The notes under the pieces: generated by a model
Seen by the model: only the letters and a program-made list of their open reading frames with translations
Databases searched by the model: none
Told to the model about the DNA's origin: nothing
Assembly (NCBI RefSeq): GCF_003574625.1
Contig: NZ_QNUJ01000006.1
Span: forward strand, 186,001 to 250,000
Direction of reading: 5' to 3'
Length of the DNA: 64,000 bases
DNA from: Shinella zoogloeoides
GTDB taxonomy: Bacteria; Pseudomonadota; Alphaproteobacteria; Rhizobiales; Rhizobiaceae
Shown here: positions 16,565 to 23,569 of the stretch, one piece after another
Position numbering within the stretch: the first letter of the stretch is position 1
How the letters are laid out: every line of letters begins with the position of its first letter
Translations under genes and position numbers: made by a program

Positions 16565-17167
16565 TCAGTAGCTGGCGCGCTCGCCGCCCAGCGACTGGAG
16601 CAGGGCGCGGTAGGCCCAGGTGTTCTCGCCGCCGCGGTCGCGGATCTCGACGAGCTGGACGCGGGCGCCCTCGATGTCGCCCTGTTCGATCAGGGCCTGG
16701 CCCATATAGGAACGGGCGAGAATGTAGTTTTCGTCCTTCTGCAGCGCCCGCCTGTAGTAGCTCATGCCGAGTTGCATGTTGCCGAGCTTGCGGGTGTTGT
16801 AGCCGAGATAGTTGAGGATGCGCGGATCCTCCTGGTCGTGGGCGGCGCGCAGCGCGCGCAGGGCATTTTCGTACTGGCCGGCATAGGCGAATTCGCGCGC
16901 GGCTTCATAGAGCTTGTCGTCGATCAGGCGTTCGCTCTTCTTCTGCTCCTCCGGCGTCTTTTCGTCCGTGCCCTCGGCCGGCTTCAGGTCTTCCGGCGCG
17001 ATGCATTCCTTCTTCTCGTCGCTCCAGATCTTGCCGTCCGTGCAGGTCGTCGTGGTCTCGGTGGCGGCGGGCGGCGTGGTCGTGTCGGAATCGGCGGCGC
17101 GGGCAGCCGAAAGCGCCGTCAGCGAGACGGCGGCGCAGAATGAAAGCAGTATCGTGTGGCGGAGCAT
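16565..17167 (-). CDS. Periplasmic tetratricopeptide repeat protein
   Basis: 200 residues from the ATG at 17167, which has GGAGGGAA upstream. A signal peptide ends near ARA-AD (residue 24). A Thr/Pro-rich linker and a two-Cys segment (CTDGKIWSDEKKEC) come next, then about three TPR-like helical repeats from residue 80 (FAYAGQYENALRALRAAH; YLGYNTRKLGNMQLGMSYYRRAL; SYMGQALIEQGDIEGA). It is probably a protein-interaction module in the periplasm. It lies upstream of the ECF sigma gene in the same direction, so it may belong to that regulon. Partner unknown. Confidence 0.85.
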   Translation of the reverse strand: MLRHTILLSFCAAVSLTALSAARAADSDTTTPPAATETTTTCTDGKIWSDEKKECIAPEDLKPAEGTDEKTPEEQKKSERLIDDKLYEAAREFAYAGQYENALRALRAAHDQEDPRILNYLGYNTRKLGNMQLGMSYYRRALQKDENYILARSYMGQALIEQGDIEGARVQLVEIRDRGGENTWAYRALLQSLGGERASY

Positions 17168-17297
17168 GTCTCGGTTCCCTCCTGATCGGCCTTTTGCCGG
17201 ACGCTGGCCGTGCCGGAGCGGCCGTTCATGCCGCCTTTTCGGGCGGGCCGCTCTGAAAAGGGAGTACGGATGACGGGAGAGATTTATTCGCGGCTTT

Positions 17298-18200
17298 TCA
17301 AAAGCGCGTCGTCTCGGCAAGCGACAGGGCCAGCCCGTCCGGCGTCAGGGCATAGCGCTCGCGCTCGATGGTCCAGTTGCCCGGCGCGCCCGAGATCGAG
17401 AAGAGGTTGTAGCCGGCCGGCGGCTTGTGGCCGCCCGGCCCCTGCGAGGCCGAGGCGATGCCGACGACCGGAACCGGCTTCGTCTGGCCGGGCAGCCAGT
17501 TCACCGTGTTGAGATGGGTATGGCCGTGGAGGACGAGTTCCGCCCCGCCGGTCGAGATGGTCGCGGCGAAGCGGCGGATGCCGATCATGCGCTTGTGGAA
17601 GGCCGTCGCGCCGCGGATCGGCGGGTGGTGGATGAGCACGACGCGGAAGAGGCCGGCCTCGCCCGCCGCGCGCAGCATGTTCACCGTCTCGCGCGCCTGC
17701 CGGCTGCCGAAATAGCCCGAGGCGGAAAAGGGTGGGGTGGCGACAGCCGTCGAACAGCCGATAATCGCCACCTGGCCGCGCACGCGCAGATACGGGAAGA
17801 CGTGCGTGTCCTCCTGCCATTCGGCGGGGGCGGCGTCGCCGCGCATGTAGGGATACCAGGCGCGTGTCGATTTCTCGTAGGCGCCGCGCACATAGGCGTC
17901 GTGGTTGCCGGGCACGACCGAGACGTTTTCCGGCGCGCCGGCCTCCGGCAGCCAGTGCTTCACCGCGGCGATCTCCAGCGAAGAGGCGAGATTGACGAGG
18001 TCGCCGGTGATGGCGAGATGATCGGGGGCCTGCCGCTCGATATCCTCGAGCACGATGTCCAGCGTGTTGGTGAAGAGGTGCCGGCGGCGGTTGCGATGCC
18101 AGTTCACGAAACCGGTGATGCGCTTGGAGAACAGTTCCAGGAAGGTGAGGGCCGGCAGCGGCCCGAGATGGACGTCCGATATATGGGCAAGTCTGAACAT
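17298..18200 (-). CDS. Metallophosphoesterase (calcineurin-like)
   Basis: 300 residues from the ATG at 18200, behind GGAAGG. The metal-ligand motifs of the family are complete and in order: DVHLG (residues 9-13), GDLVN, GNHD, HHPP and GHTH. A two-metal phosphoesterase acting on nucleotides, cyclic nucleotides or lipid headgroups is expected, but the substrate cannot be read from the sequence. No signal peptide, so cytosolic. Divergent from the Nudix gene. Confidence 0.92.
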   Translation of the reverse strand: MFRLAHISDVHLGPLPALTFLELFSKRITGFVNWHRNRRRHLFTNTLDIVLEDIERQAPDHLAITGDLVNLASSLEIAAVKHWLPEAGAPENVSVVPGNHDAYVRGAYEKSTRAWYPYMRGDAAPAEWQEDTHVFPYLRVRGQVAIIGCSTAVATPPFSASGYFGSRQARETVNMLRAAGEAGLFRVVLIHHPPIRGATAFHKRMIGIRRFAATISTGGAELVLHGHTHLNTVNWLPGQTKPVPVVGIASASQGPGGHKPPAGYNLFSISGAPGNWTIERERYALTPDGLALSLAETTRF

Positions 18201-18310
18201 ACCCTTCCTTAGAGCATAAGCCGGCCTAGGGAAACGCAAGGCGTGGATATTCCTCGCCATTCGCGGCGATGAGCCTTGATTTGGCCGAAGGGTTCCGGCG
18301 AAGTGCGGCG

Positions 18311-18799
18311 ATGAATGACGACGCCCCGCCGACCAGAAGCCCGTTCGTGAAGCTCGTGACACGCGTGCTGCATGTCTATTTCGCGCTCTCGCGCGGCATG
18401 ACGATGGGCGTGCGTGCGGCCTGCTTCGACGAGGCCGGCCGCATCTTCCTCGTACGCCACAGCTATGTGCCCGGCTGGCACCTGCCGGGCGGCGGCATCG
18501 AGCGGGGGGAGACGGCGCTGGAGGCGCTGGCCAAGGAGATGCGCGAGGAGGGGAACCTCGTCATCGGCGCGTCGCCGCAGCTCCTGCACATCTATTTCAA
18601 CCGGCAGACCAGCAAGCGCGATCACGTCCTGCTCTACCGTTGCGACGGTGTCACGCAGACGGGGCCGCGCCTCAAGGACCGGGAGATCGTCGAGGCCGGC
18701 TTCTTCGCGCTCGACGCCCTGCCGGCCGCGACCACCGCGGCCACCCGCCGGCGGCTTCTTGAAATCGCCGGCAAGGCGCCCTTCGCGGATTTCTGGTAG
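18311..18799 (+). CDS. Nudix hydrolase
   Basis: 162 residues from the ATG at 18311; an ATG at 18269 is also possible and neither has a clear ribosome binding site. The Nudix box covers about residues 61-83 (GGIERGETALEALAKEMREE); its usual Arg in REuxEE is a Lys here (KEMREE), a conservative change. It would hydrolyse a nucleoside diphosphate linked to another group; the substrate is unknown. A membrane-like stretch (VLHVYFALSRGMTMGV) precedes the fold. Convergent with the GST gene, 1 base apart. Confidence 0.88.
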   Translation: MNDDAPPTRSPFVKLVTRVLHVYFALSRGMTMGVRAACFDEAGRIFLVRHSYVPGWHLPGGGIERGETALEALAKEMREEGNLVIGASPQLLHIYFNRQTSKRDHVLLYRCDGVTQTGPRLKDREIVEAGFFALDALPAATTAATRRRLLEIAGKAPFADFW

Positions 18800-18800
18800 G

Positions 18801-19787
18801 TCAGGCCGCCTTCAGCCGCTCGCGGCCATGCGGGGAGGCGAGGTCGATCTGCGGGCCGACCGGCACCACGCCCGTCGGGTTGATCGTGACGTGGCTGCGG
18901 TAATAGTGCTCCTTGATGTGGCGCATGTTCACCGTGTCGGCGACGCCCGGCACCTGGTAGAGTTCGCGCAGATATCCGTAGAGGTTCGGATAATCGGCGA
19001 TGCGGCGGATGTTACACTTGAAATGGCCGACATAGACCGGGTCGAAGCGCACCAGCGTCGTGAAGAGCCGCCAGTCGGCCTCGGTGATGCGCTCGCCGGT
19101 GAGGTAGCGCCTGGTCGAAAGCCGTTCTTCCAGGCTGTCCAGCATGGCGAAGAGCTTCGTGACATTGCCCTCGTAGGCCTCCTGCGTCGTCGCGAAGCCG
19201 GCCTTGTAGACGCCGTTGTTGACCGTGTCGTAGATGCTGTCGTTCAGCGCGTCGATCTCGGCCCGGAGGGGCTCCGGGTAGAAGTCCTCGCGCGAGCCGG
19301 TGATCCGGTCGAAGGCGGAGTTGAACATGCGGATGATCTCGGCCGATTCGTTCGAGACCATGCGGTTCTGCTTCTTGTCCCACAGGACCGGCACGGTGAC
19401 GCGGCCGGAATAGTGCGGATCGGCCTTGAGGTAGACTTCGTAGAGCGCGGACGCGCCGAACAGCGGATCGAGCGTGCCGCCGTTCTCGCCCTTGAATTCC
19501 CACCCCTTCGACAGCATCAGCGGATCGACGACGGAGACGGTGATCAGGTCTTCCAGCTTTTTCAGCTTGCGGAAGATCAGCGTGCGGTGCGCCCAGGGAC
19601 AGGCGAGCGAGACATAGAGATGGTAGCGGCCGGCTTCCGCCGCAAAGCCGCCTTCGCCCGTCGGGCCGGGGGCGCCGTCCGGCGTGATCCAGTTGCGGAA
19701 CTGCGAGACGGAGCGCTGGAAATGGCCCTTCGTCGATTTCGTATCGTACCAGACGTCATGCCAGACGCCGTCAACGAGCATGCCCAT
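18801..19787 (-). CDS. Xi-class glutathione transferase (glutathionyl-hydroquinone reductase)
   Basis: 328 residues, typical of the xi class. The catalytic Cys63 is in CPWAHR, the hallmark of glutathionyl-hydroquinone reductases (YqjG/PcpF), which remove glutathione from glutathionyl-hydroquinones. The C-terminal helical domain carries the conserved YLTGERITEADWRLF segment. The ATG at 19787 has GGAG at the right distance. Single gene on the minus strand. Confidence 0.93.
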   Translation of the reverse strand: MGMLVDGVWHDVWYDTKSTKGHFQRSVSQFRNWITPDGAPGPTGEGGFAAEAGRYHLYVSLACPWAHRTLIFRKLKKLEDLITVSVVDPLMLSKGWEFKGENGGTLDPLFGASALYEVYLKADPHYSGRVTVPVLWDKKQNRMVSNESAEIIRMFNSAFDRITGSREDFYPEPLRAEIDALNDSIYDTVNNGVYKAGFATTQEAYEGNVTKLFAMLDSLEERLSTRRYLTGERITEADWRLFTTLVRFDPVYVGHFKCNIRRIADYPNLYGYLRELYQVPGVADTVNMRHIKEHYYRSHVTINPTGVVPVGPQIDLASPHGRERLKAA

Positions 19788-19891
19788 GATTGTCTCCTTT
19801 TGCCGCCCGATGCGGCCTGAACTTGCGTTCATAGATAGCGTATGGGGCCGGGCTGGATAGGTGCCTTTTGGTGAACGGTGCGTTTTGCTCT

Positions 19892-19919
19892 TTGACAGAG
19901 CGAAAATTTCTGCTATTCG
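19892..19919 (+). promoter_or_regulatory. Candidate promoter for the GNAT transcript
   Basis: -35 TTGACA at 19892-19897, 16-bp spacer, TATTCG at 19914-19919. The -35 is a perfect consensus; the -10 is weak. It would give a leader of about 145 bases before the GNAT gene. Confidence 0.45.
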
Positions 19920-19964
19920 CGCAGACCAGCACCGGCACTCCGGCCGGCGAGGAAGACGAGACGC

Positions 19965-20074
19965 ATGTTCTATACGGGAACCCCACGACGACGCTGATGC
20001 TCACGCTGCGCCCCCTTCGGCGGCGGCGCGATCACCCGCATCCACAGCTTCGTATCCGGTTCCCTGATCCATGA
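19965..20074 (+). other. Two chained Arg-rich micro-ORFs before the GNAT gene
   Basis: ATG at 19965 gives MFYTGTPRRR then TGA at 19995-19997, with GAGG 12 bases before it. The stop overlaps an ATG at 19997 (ATGATG-type TGATG junction) that opens a 25-residue Arg-rich ORF ending at 20074, and this stop overlaps the GNAT start (ATGA at 20071-20074). The GNAT gene itself has no visible ribosome binding site, so reinitiation from these ORFs is possible. Their coding nature is unproven. Confidence 0.3.
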
Positions 20075-20577
20075 ACATGCTCAAGCACGATATCGTCTAC
20101 CTGACGGAAGATGCCTCCCACGACGCCGCCATCGAACTGATCAACGAGGAAGCCTTCGGCCCCGGCCGGCATGTCCGCGCGGCTGCGCGCATCCGCGAGC
20201 AGGGGCCGCACGACCTTTCGCTCTCCTTCGTCTGCACCGACGATGGGGAGACCATCGCCTCTGTGCGCATGACGCCCGTCATGGCCGGCGGGGTGAAGGC
20301 GCATCTTCTCGGCCCGCTCGCCGTCAGGCCCTCACACAAGAACCGCGGCATCGGCCGGGAGCTGCTGCGCATCGCCTGCGCCGCAGCCAAGCGGAAGGGC
20401 TCGGAGGCCGTGGTCCTCGTCGGCGACCCGCCCTATTACGGCCCGCTCGGTTTCGAGAAGGTGGCGTGGAACGCGCTGGCGTTTCCCGGTCCGGTGGATC
20501 CGGCGCGGGTGCTCGTCATGCCCTTCGCGGCGGATACGCATGAGCGGCTGAAAGGCGTCATCGCCTGGCGGGCGTGA
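20071..20577 (+). CDS. GNAT family N-acetyltransferase (YhbS-like)
   Basis: 168 residues. The acetyl-CoA site is at LGPLAVRPSHKNRGIGREL (motif A, Q/RxxGxG/A form), and the later VLVGDPPYYGPLGFEKV segment is typical of the YhbS/COG3153 group. Acceptor substrate unknown. The start lacks a ribosome binding site and overlaps an upstream micro-ORF by ATGA; an in-frame ATG at 20077 is an alternative. Confidence 0.9.
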   Translation: MNMLKHDIVYLTEDASHDAAIELINEEAFGPGRHVRAAARIREQGPHDLSLSFVCTDDGETIASVRMTPVMAGGVKAHLLGPLAVRPSHKNRGIGRELLRIACAAAKRKGSEAVVLVGDPPYYGPLGFEKVAWNALAFPGPVDPARVLVMPFAADTHERLKGVIAWRA

Positions 20578-20594
20578 AGGCCCCTCGCAAGGAA

Positions 20595-20731
20595 GCCCCC
20601 TCCCTAAATCCCTCCCCACAAGGGGGAAGGACTTAAAGTGCCGCTCCGTCGGCAATCCCTTCTGGAACGGTGAGCAAGCCTTTGTCGTTCTCCCCCCTTG
20701 TGGGGGAGATGCCGGCAGGCAGAGGGGGTGG
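20595..20731 (+). repeat. RIME-like repeat, copy inverted relative to 31008-31138
   Basis: CCCTCCCTAAATCCCTCCCC to GGCAGGCAGAGGGGG, about 137 bp. The reverse complement of 31008-31138 matches it along most of its length (shared CTCCCCACAAGGGGGA, GAGCAAGCCT and CTTGTGGGGGAGATGCCGG modules), so the two are copies of one mobile or amplified palindromic element. Confidence 0.75.
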
Positions 20732-20781
20732 CCCCGCGAAGCAGGGGCGTTACAGGAAGACCCTGGGAGGTAGAAGGATCT

Positions 20782-21318
20782 TTACCCCTTCAACTCCATG
20801 AAGCGGATGCGGTTCTGGAAGGGGTCGGTCACCGTCACCTCCAGCCGTGAGCCCTCGTCCTCCAGCCCCGGCTTCATGTAGCGGTAGTCCTTGCCGATCA
20901 GTTCCTTCTGGAAGGCGCGGATGCCCGCCATGTAGACGACCATGTTGCCGCCGGGCGTGGCGTCGCCGGCATGTTCGGAAAGATGCAGCCGCAGCCCGCC
21001 GCGCGAGACCTGCGTGTAGAGCGGGAAGTTTTCGCCGTAGCGGTGCTCCCAGTCGACGGAAAAGCCGAGGAAGCCGAGGTAGAATTCATGCGCCTTCGCC
21101 ACGTCGAAGATGCGCACGATGGGCACCGCCTGCTCGAAGGCGATGCCGCCTTCCGGCGGTTTCGCCTCGATCTTCGCGGAGAGGATGTTCCAGGTCTCCA
21201 CGCCGAACTGGCGGGCGACGATTTCGAGGGCTTCGCTGTGGCTGATCTCGATATTGCGGGCGGCCAGTGTTTCCCGCATGGCTTTCGCCATGGCCTTGGC
21301 ATCGCGAAAATCGCGCAT
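20782..21318 (-). CDS. Glyoxalase-superfamily (VOC fold) protein
   Basis: 178 residues from the ATG at 21318, behind GAAGGAA. The N-terminal helical module (HSEALEIVARQFGVETWNIL) is the small domain often fused to this group; the C-terminal part is one VOC unit from IVRIFDVAKAHEFYLGFLGF to the end (DPFQNRIRFMELK). Related proteins are annotated as bleomycin-resistance-like, but substrate and activity cannot be inferred. Single gene next to a RIME-like repeat. Confidence 0.87.
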   Translation of the reverse strand: MRDFRDAKAMAKAMRETLAARNIEISHSEALEIVARQFGVETWNILSAKIEAKPPEGGIAFEQAVPIVRIFDVAKAHEFYLGFLGFSVDWEHRYGENFPLYTQVSRGGLRLHLSEHAGDATPGGNMVVYMAGIRAFQKELIGKDYRYMKPGLEDEGSRLEVTVTDPFQNRIRFMELKG

Positions 21319-21495
21319 GTCCGTTCCTTCCGTTCCGGCGAAGTCCCCGTCAGTGCCCGCATTGCCGACGCCTTCGCCCAACGATGAACGGTGGAGAAAG
21401 GTTGTTGAGGAGGCGTTCGCCATGCCTTCGGAAAAGGCGCGGGTCTGCCGGCTGCCTCCGGCCGTGCGGGGAGATTAGCGCAAACGCAGGCGTGG

Positions 21496-23568
21496 TCAAC
21501 GCCCTTCGCGATACCACATGGCCGAGAAGGCGAGCAGCAGCAGGCCGACGCCGGCAAAGCCGGCGAAGAGCGGCAGCGAGTTGATGCCTTTCAGCACCGT
21601 CTCGTCCGTCATGTGCAGCGACAGCCGGTTCTCGTCGATGCTGCGCACCTGTCCGGAAACCGGCAGGAGCGGCGGCAGGGAGACGGCCTCGCCGTTCTCG
21701 GCGACGAGCCGGCGGACCGTGCCCTTCGTCGCATCGGCGAGCGGCTTCAGTGTCTCGGTGGTCGAGATCGTCGCCTTGAATTCCGGGGCGTCGACCGCGC
21801 CGACATGGACGAGGGCGTTGAGGTCGCCATTGGTGATCTCGTAGAGGCCCGTCTCGGCGGTCTGCACCTCGGCGCGGTAGAGGCCGGGCTCTGCCTCGCT
21901 GAGCGCCACGCGCTGCGTCTTGCCGGAGGGCAGCTTCAGCATCGCCTCGCCCGGCGCGTCGCCGATGGTCTGGCGGTTGATCTGCAGCGTGCGGCCGAAG
22001 GTGCGCGCGGTCAGCGCCTCCTCCTCCAGCGCCGGCTCCTGCATCAGCCAGTGCGCGGTGCGCCGGTAGAGCGAGGCATGCGGGCCGCCGCCCTCGAAAC
22101 CGCGCGCCCAGAGCCAGCCCTGGTCGGAAAGCAGCATCGCGACGCGGCCCTTGCCGGCGCGGTTCAGCACCAGCAGCGGCTTGCCGTCATTGGCCTCCAT
22201 CACGACATTGCCTTCCGGGCGCTCGACGTCGACGGTGCGGAACCAGCGGCCCCAATGGGGCGGCTCGTCGTTGGCGCCTTCGAGGCCGCGCGTGACGGGA
22301 TGCTTCTTGCCCTGTTCGGAAAGCCGCGGATAGAAGGGCGCCTCGTTCATCGCGCCGGTCGGCGTTGCCGGCAGCACGGCCGAGAGCGGCGTGCCGGCGA
22401 TGGAATCGTTGCCTGCATGCTCCGGCCCCGCCGCGATCAGCAGCGCGCCGCCGTTCTCCACATATTGCGCAATGTTGTCGTAATAGAGGATCGGCAGCAC
22501 GCCGCGGTGCTGGTAGCGGTCGAAGATGATGAGGTCGAATTCCTTGATCTTGTCGACGAAGAGCTCGCGCGTCGGGAAGGCGATCAGCGACAGTTCGTTG
22601 ATCGGCGTGCCATCCTGCTTTTCCGGCGGGCGCAGGATGGTGAAGTGCACGAGGTCGATGGCCGTATCGGACTTCAGGAGGTTGCGCCAGGCGCGCTCGC
22701 CGGCATGCGGTTCGCCCGAGACGAGCAGCACGCGCAGGTTCTCGCGGATGCCCTCGATGACATGGACGGCGCGGTTGTTGGCGGTGGTGATCTCGCCCTC
22801 GACCGGTTCCACCTCGAACTCAAGGATGTTGTTGCCGCCGCGCGGCACGGTGAAGCCGAGCGGCTGCTCGGTGCCGGGCTGGGCGATCTCCGAGGCGATC
22901 TGGTTGCCGTTGAGGCGGACGGTCACGCGGGCCGGCGTGTCCGGCCCCTTGCCGTCGTCCACCACGCGGAATTTCAGCTCCTGCTCCTCGCCGACGATGC
23001 CGAAGCGCGGCGCGCTGACCACCTCGATGCGGCGGTCGAACTCGTCCGGCCGGCCGGTGACGAGGGCATGGACCGGGGCGTCGAAGCTGGAGAAGGCGGA
23101 GGCCTCGGGAATGTCGTGTACCTGGCCGTCGGTGATGAGGATCGCGCCGCCGACGCGCGAGCGCGGCACATCGGCGATGGCGGCGTTCAGCGCGTCGAAG
23201 AGGCGGGTGGAGGGCGTGTCCGACTTGCCGTCGTCGCCGGCTTCCACGATGCGCGGCTCGATACGTGGATAGCGGGCGAAGCGCTCCTTGAGACCTTCCA
23301 GCGCGGCATTGGTCTGAGCCGTGCGGTCCTCGTTGTCCTGGCTCTGGCTGCGGTCGACGATGACCGGAACGACCGTGGAAAGCGCCTCGCGATCCTCCTG
23401 CAGGAAGACCGGATTGGCAAGGGCGAGCACCAGGAGGGCGAGCGCCAGCGCGCGCAGGGAGGCGCCGCGCAGGCCGCGCCAGAAGCCGAGCGCGGCGAGC
23501 GCGAGGGCCGCGGCGCCGATGAGGGCGATGGCGAGCCAGGGCAGGAGGGGGGAGAACTGAAAGGTCAT
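21496..23568 (-). CDS. Large membrane protein of the MoxR/DUF58 operon, VWA/GATase-like periplasmic region
   Basis: 690 residues. Two membrane helices at the N-terminus (about 9-31 and 36-53) and one at the C-terminus (about 661-681) bracket a 600-residue extracytoplasmic region. That region starts with a VWA-like segment (VVPVIVDRSQSQDNEDR... GGAILITDGQVHD) and contains a GATase-like part (LLIAAGPEHAGND... GKGRVAMLLSDQGWLWARGF). It is the last gene of the operon moxR - DUF58 - DUF4159 - this gene; it starts 1 base after the DUF4159 stop. Likely part of a membrane-associated MoxR-dependent assembly or stress complex. Function unknown. Confidence 0.88.
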   Translation of the reverse strand: MTFQFSPLLPWLAIALIGAAALALAALGFWRGLRGASLRALALALLVLALANPVFLQEDREALSTVVPVIVDRSQSQDNEDRTAQTNAALEGLKERFARYPRIEPRIVEAGDDGKSDTPSTRLFDALNAAIADVPRSRVGGAILITDGQVHDIPEASAFSSFDAPVHALVTGRPDEFDRRIEVVSAPRFGIVGEEQELKFRVVDDGKGPDTPARVTVRLNGNQIASEIAQPGTEQPLGFTVPRGGNNILEFEVEPVEGEITTANNRAVHVIEGIRENLRVLLVSGEPHAGERAWRNLLKSDTAIDLVHFTILRPPEKQDGTPINELSLIAFPTRELFVDKIKEFDLIIFDRYQHRGVLPILYYDNIAQYVENGGALLIAAGPEHAGNDSIAGTPLSAVLPATPTGAMNEAPFYPRLSEQGKKHPVTRGLEGANDEPPHWGRWFRTVDVERPEGNVVMEANDGKPLLVLNRAGKGRVAMLLSDQGWLWARGFEGGGPHASLYRRTAHWLMQEPALEEEALTARTFGRTLQINRQTIGDAPGEAMLKLPSGKTQRVALSEAEPGLYRAEVQTAETGLYEITNGDLNALVHVGAVDAPEFKATISTTETLKPLADATKGTVRRLVAENGEAVSLPPLLPVSGQVRSIDENRLSLHMTDETVLKGINSLPLFAGFAGVGLLLLAFSAMWYREGR

Positions 23569-23569
23569 G

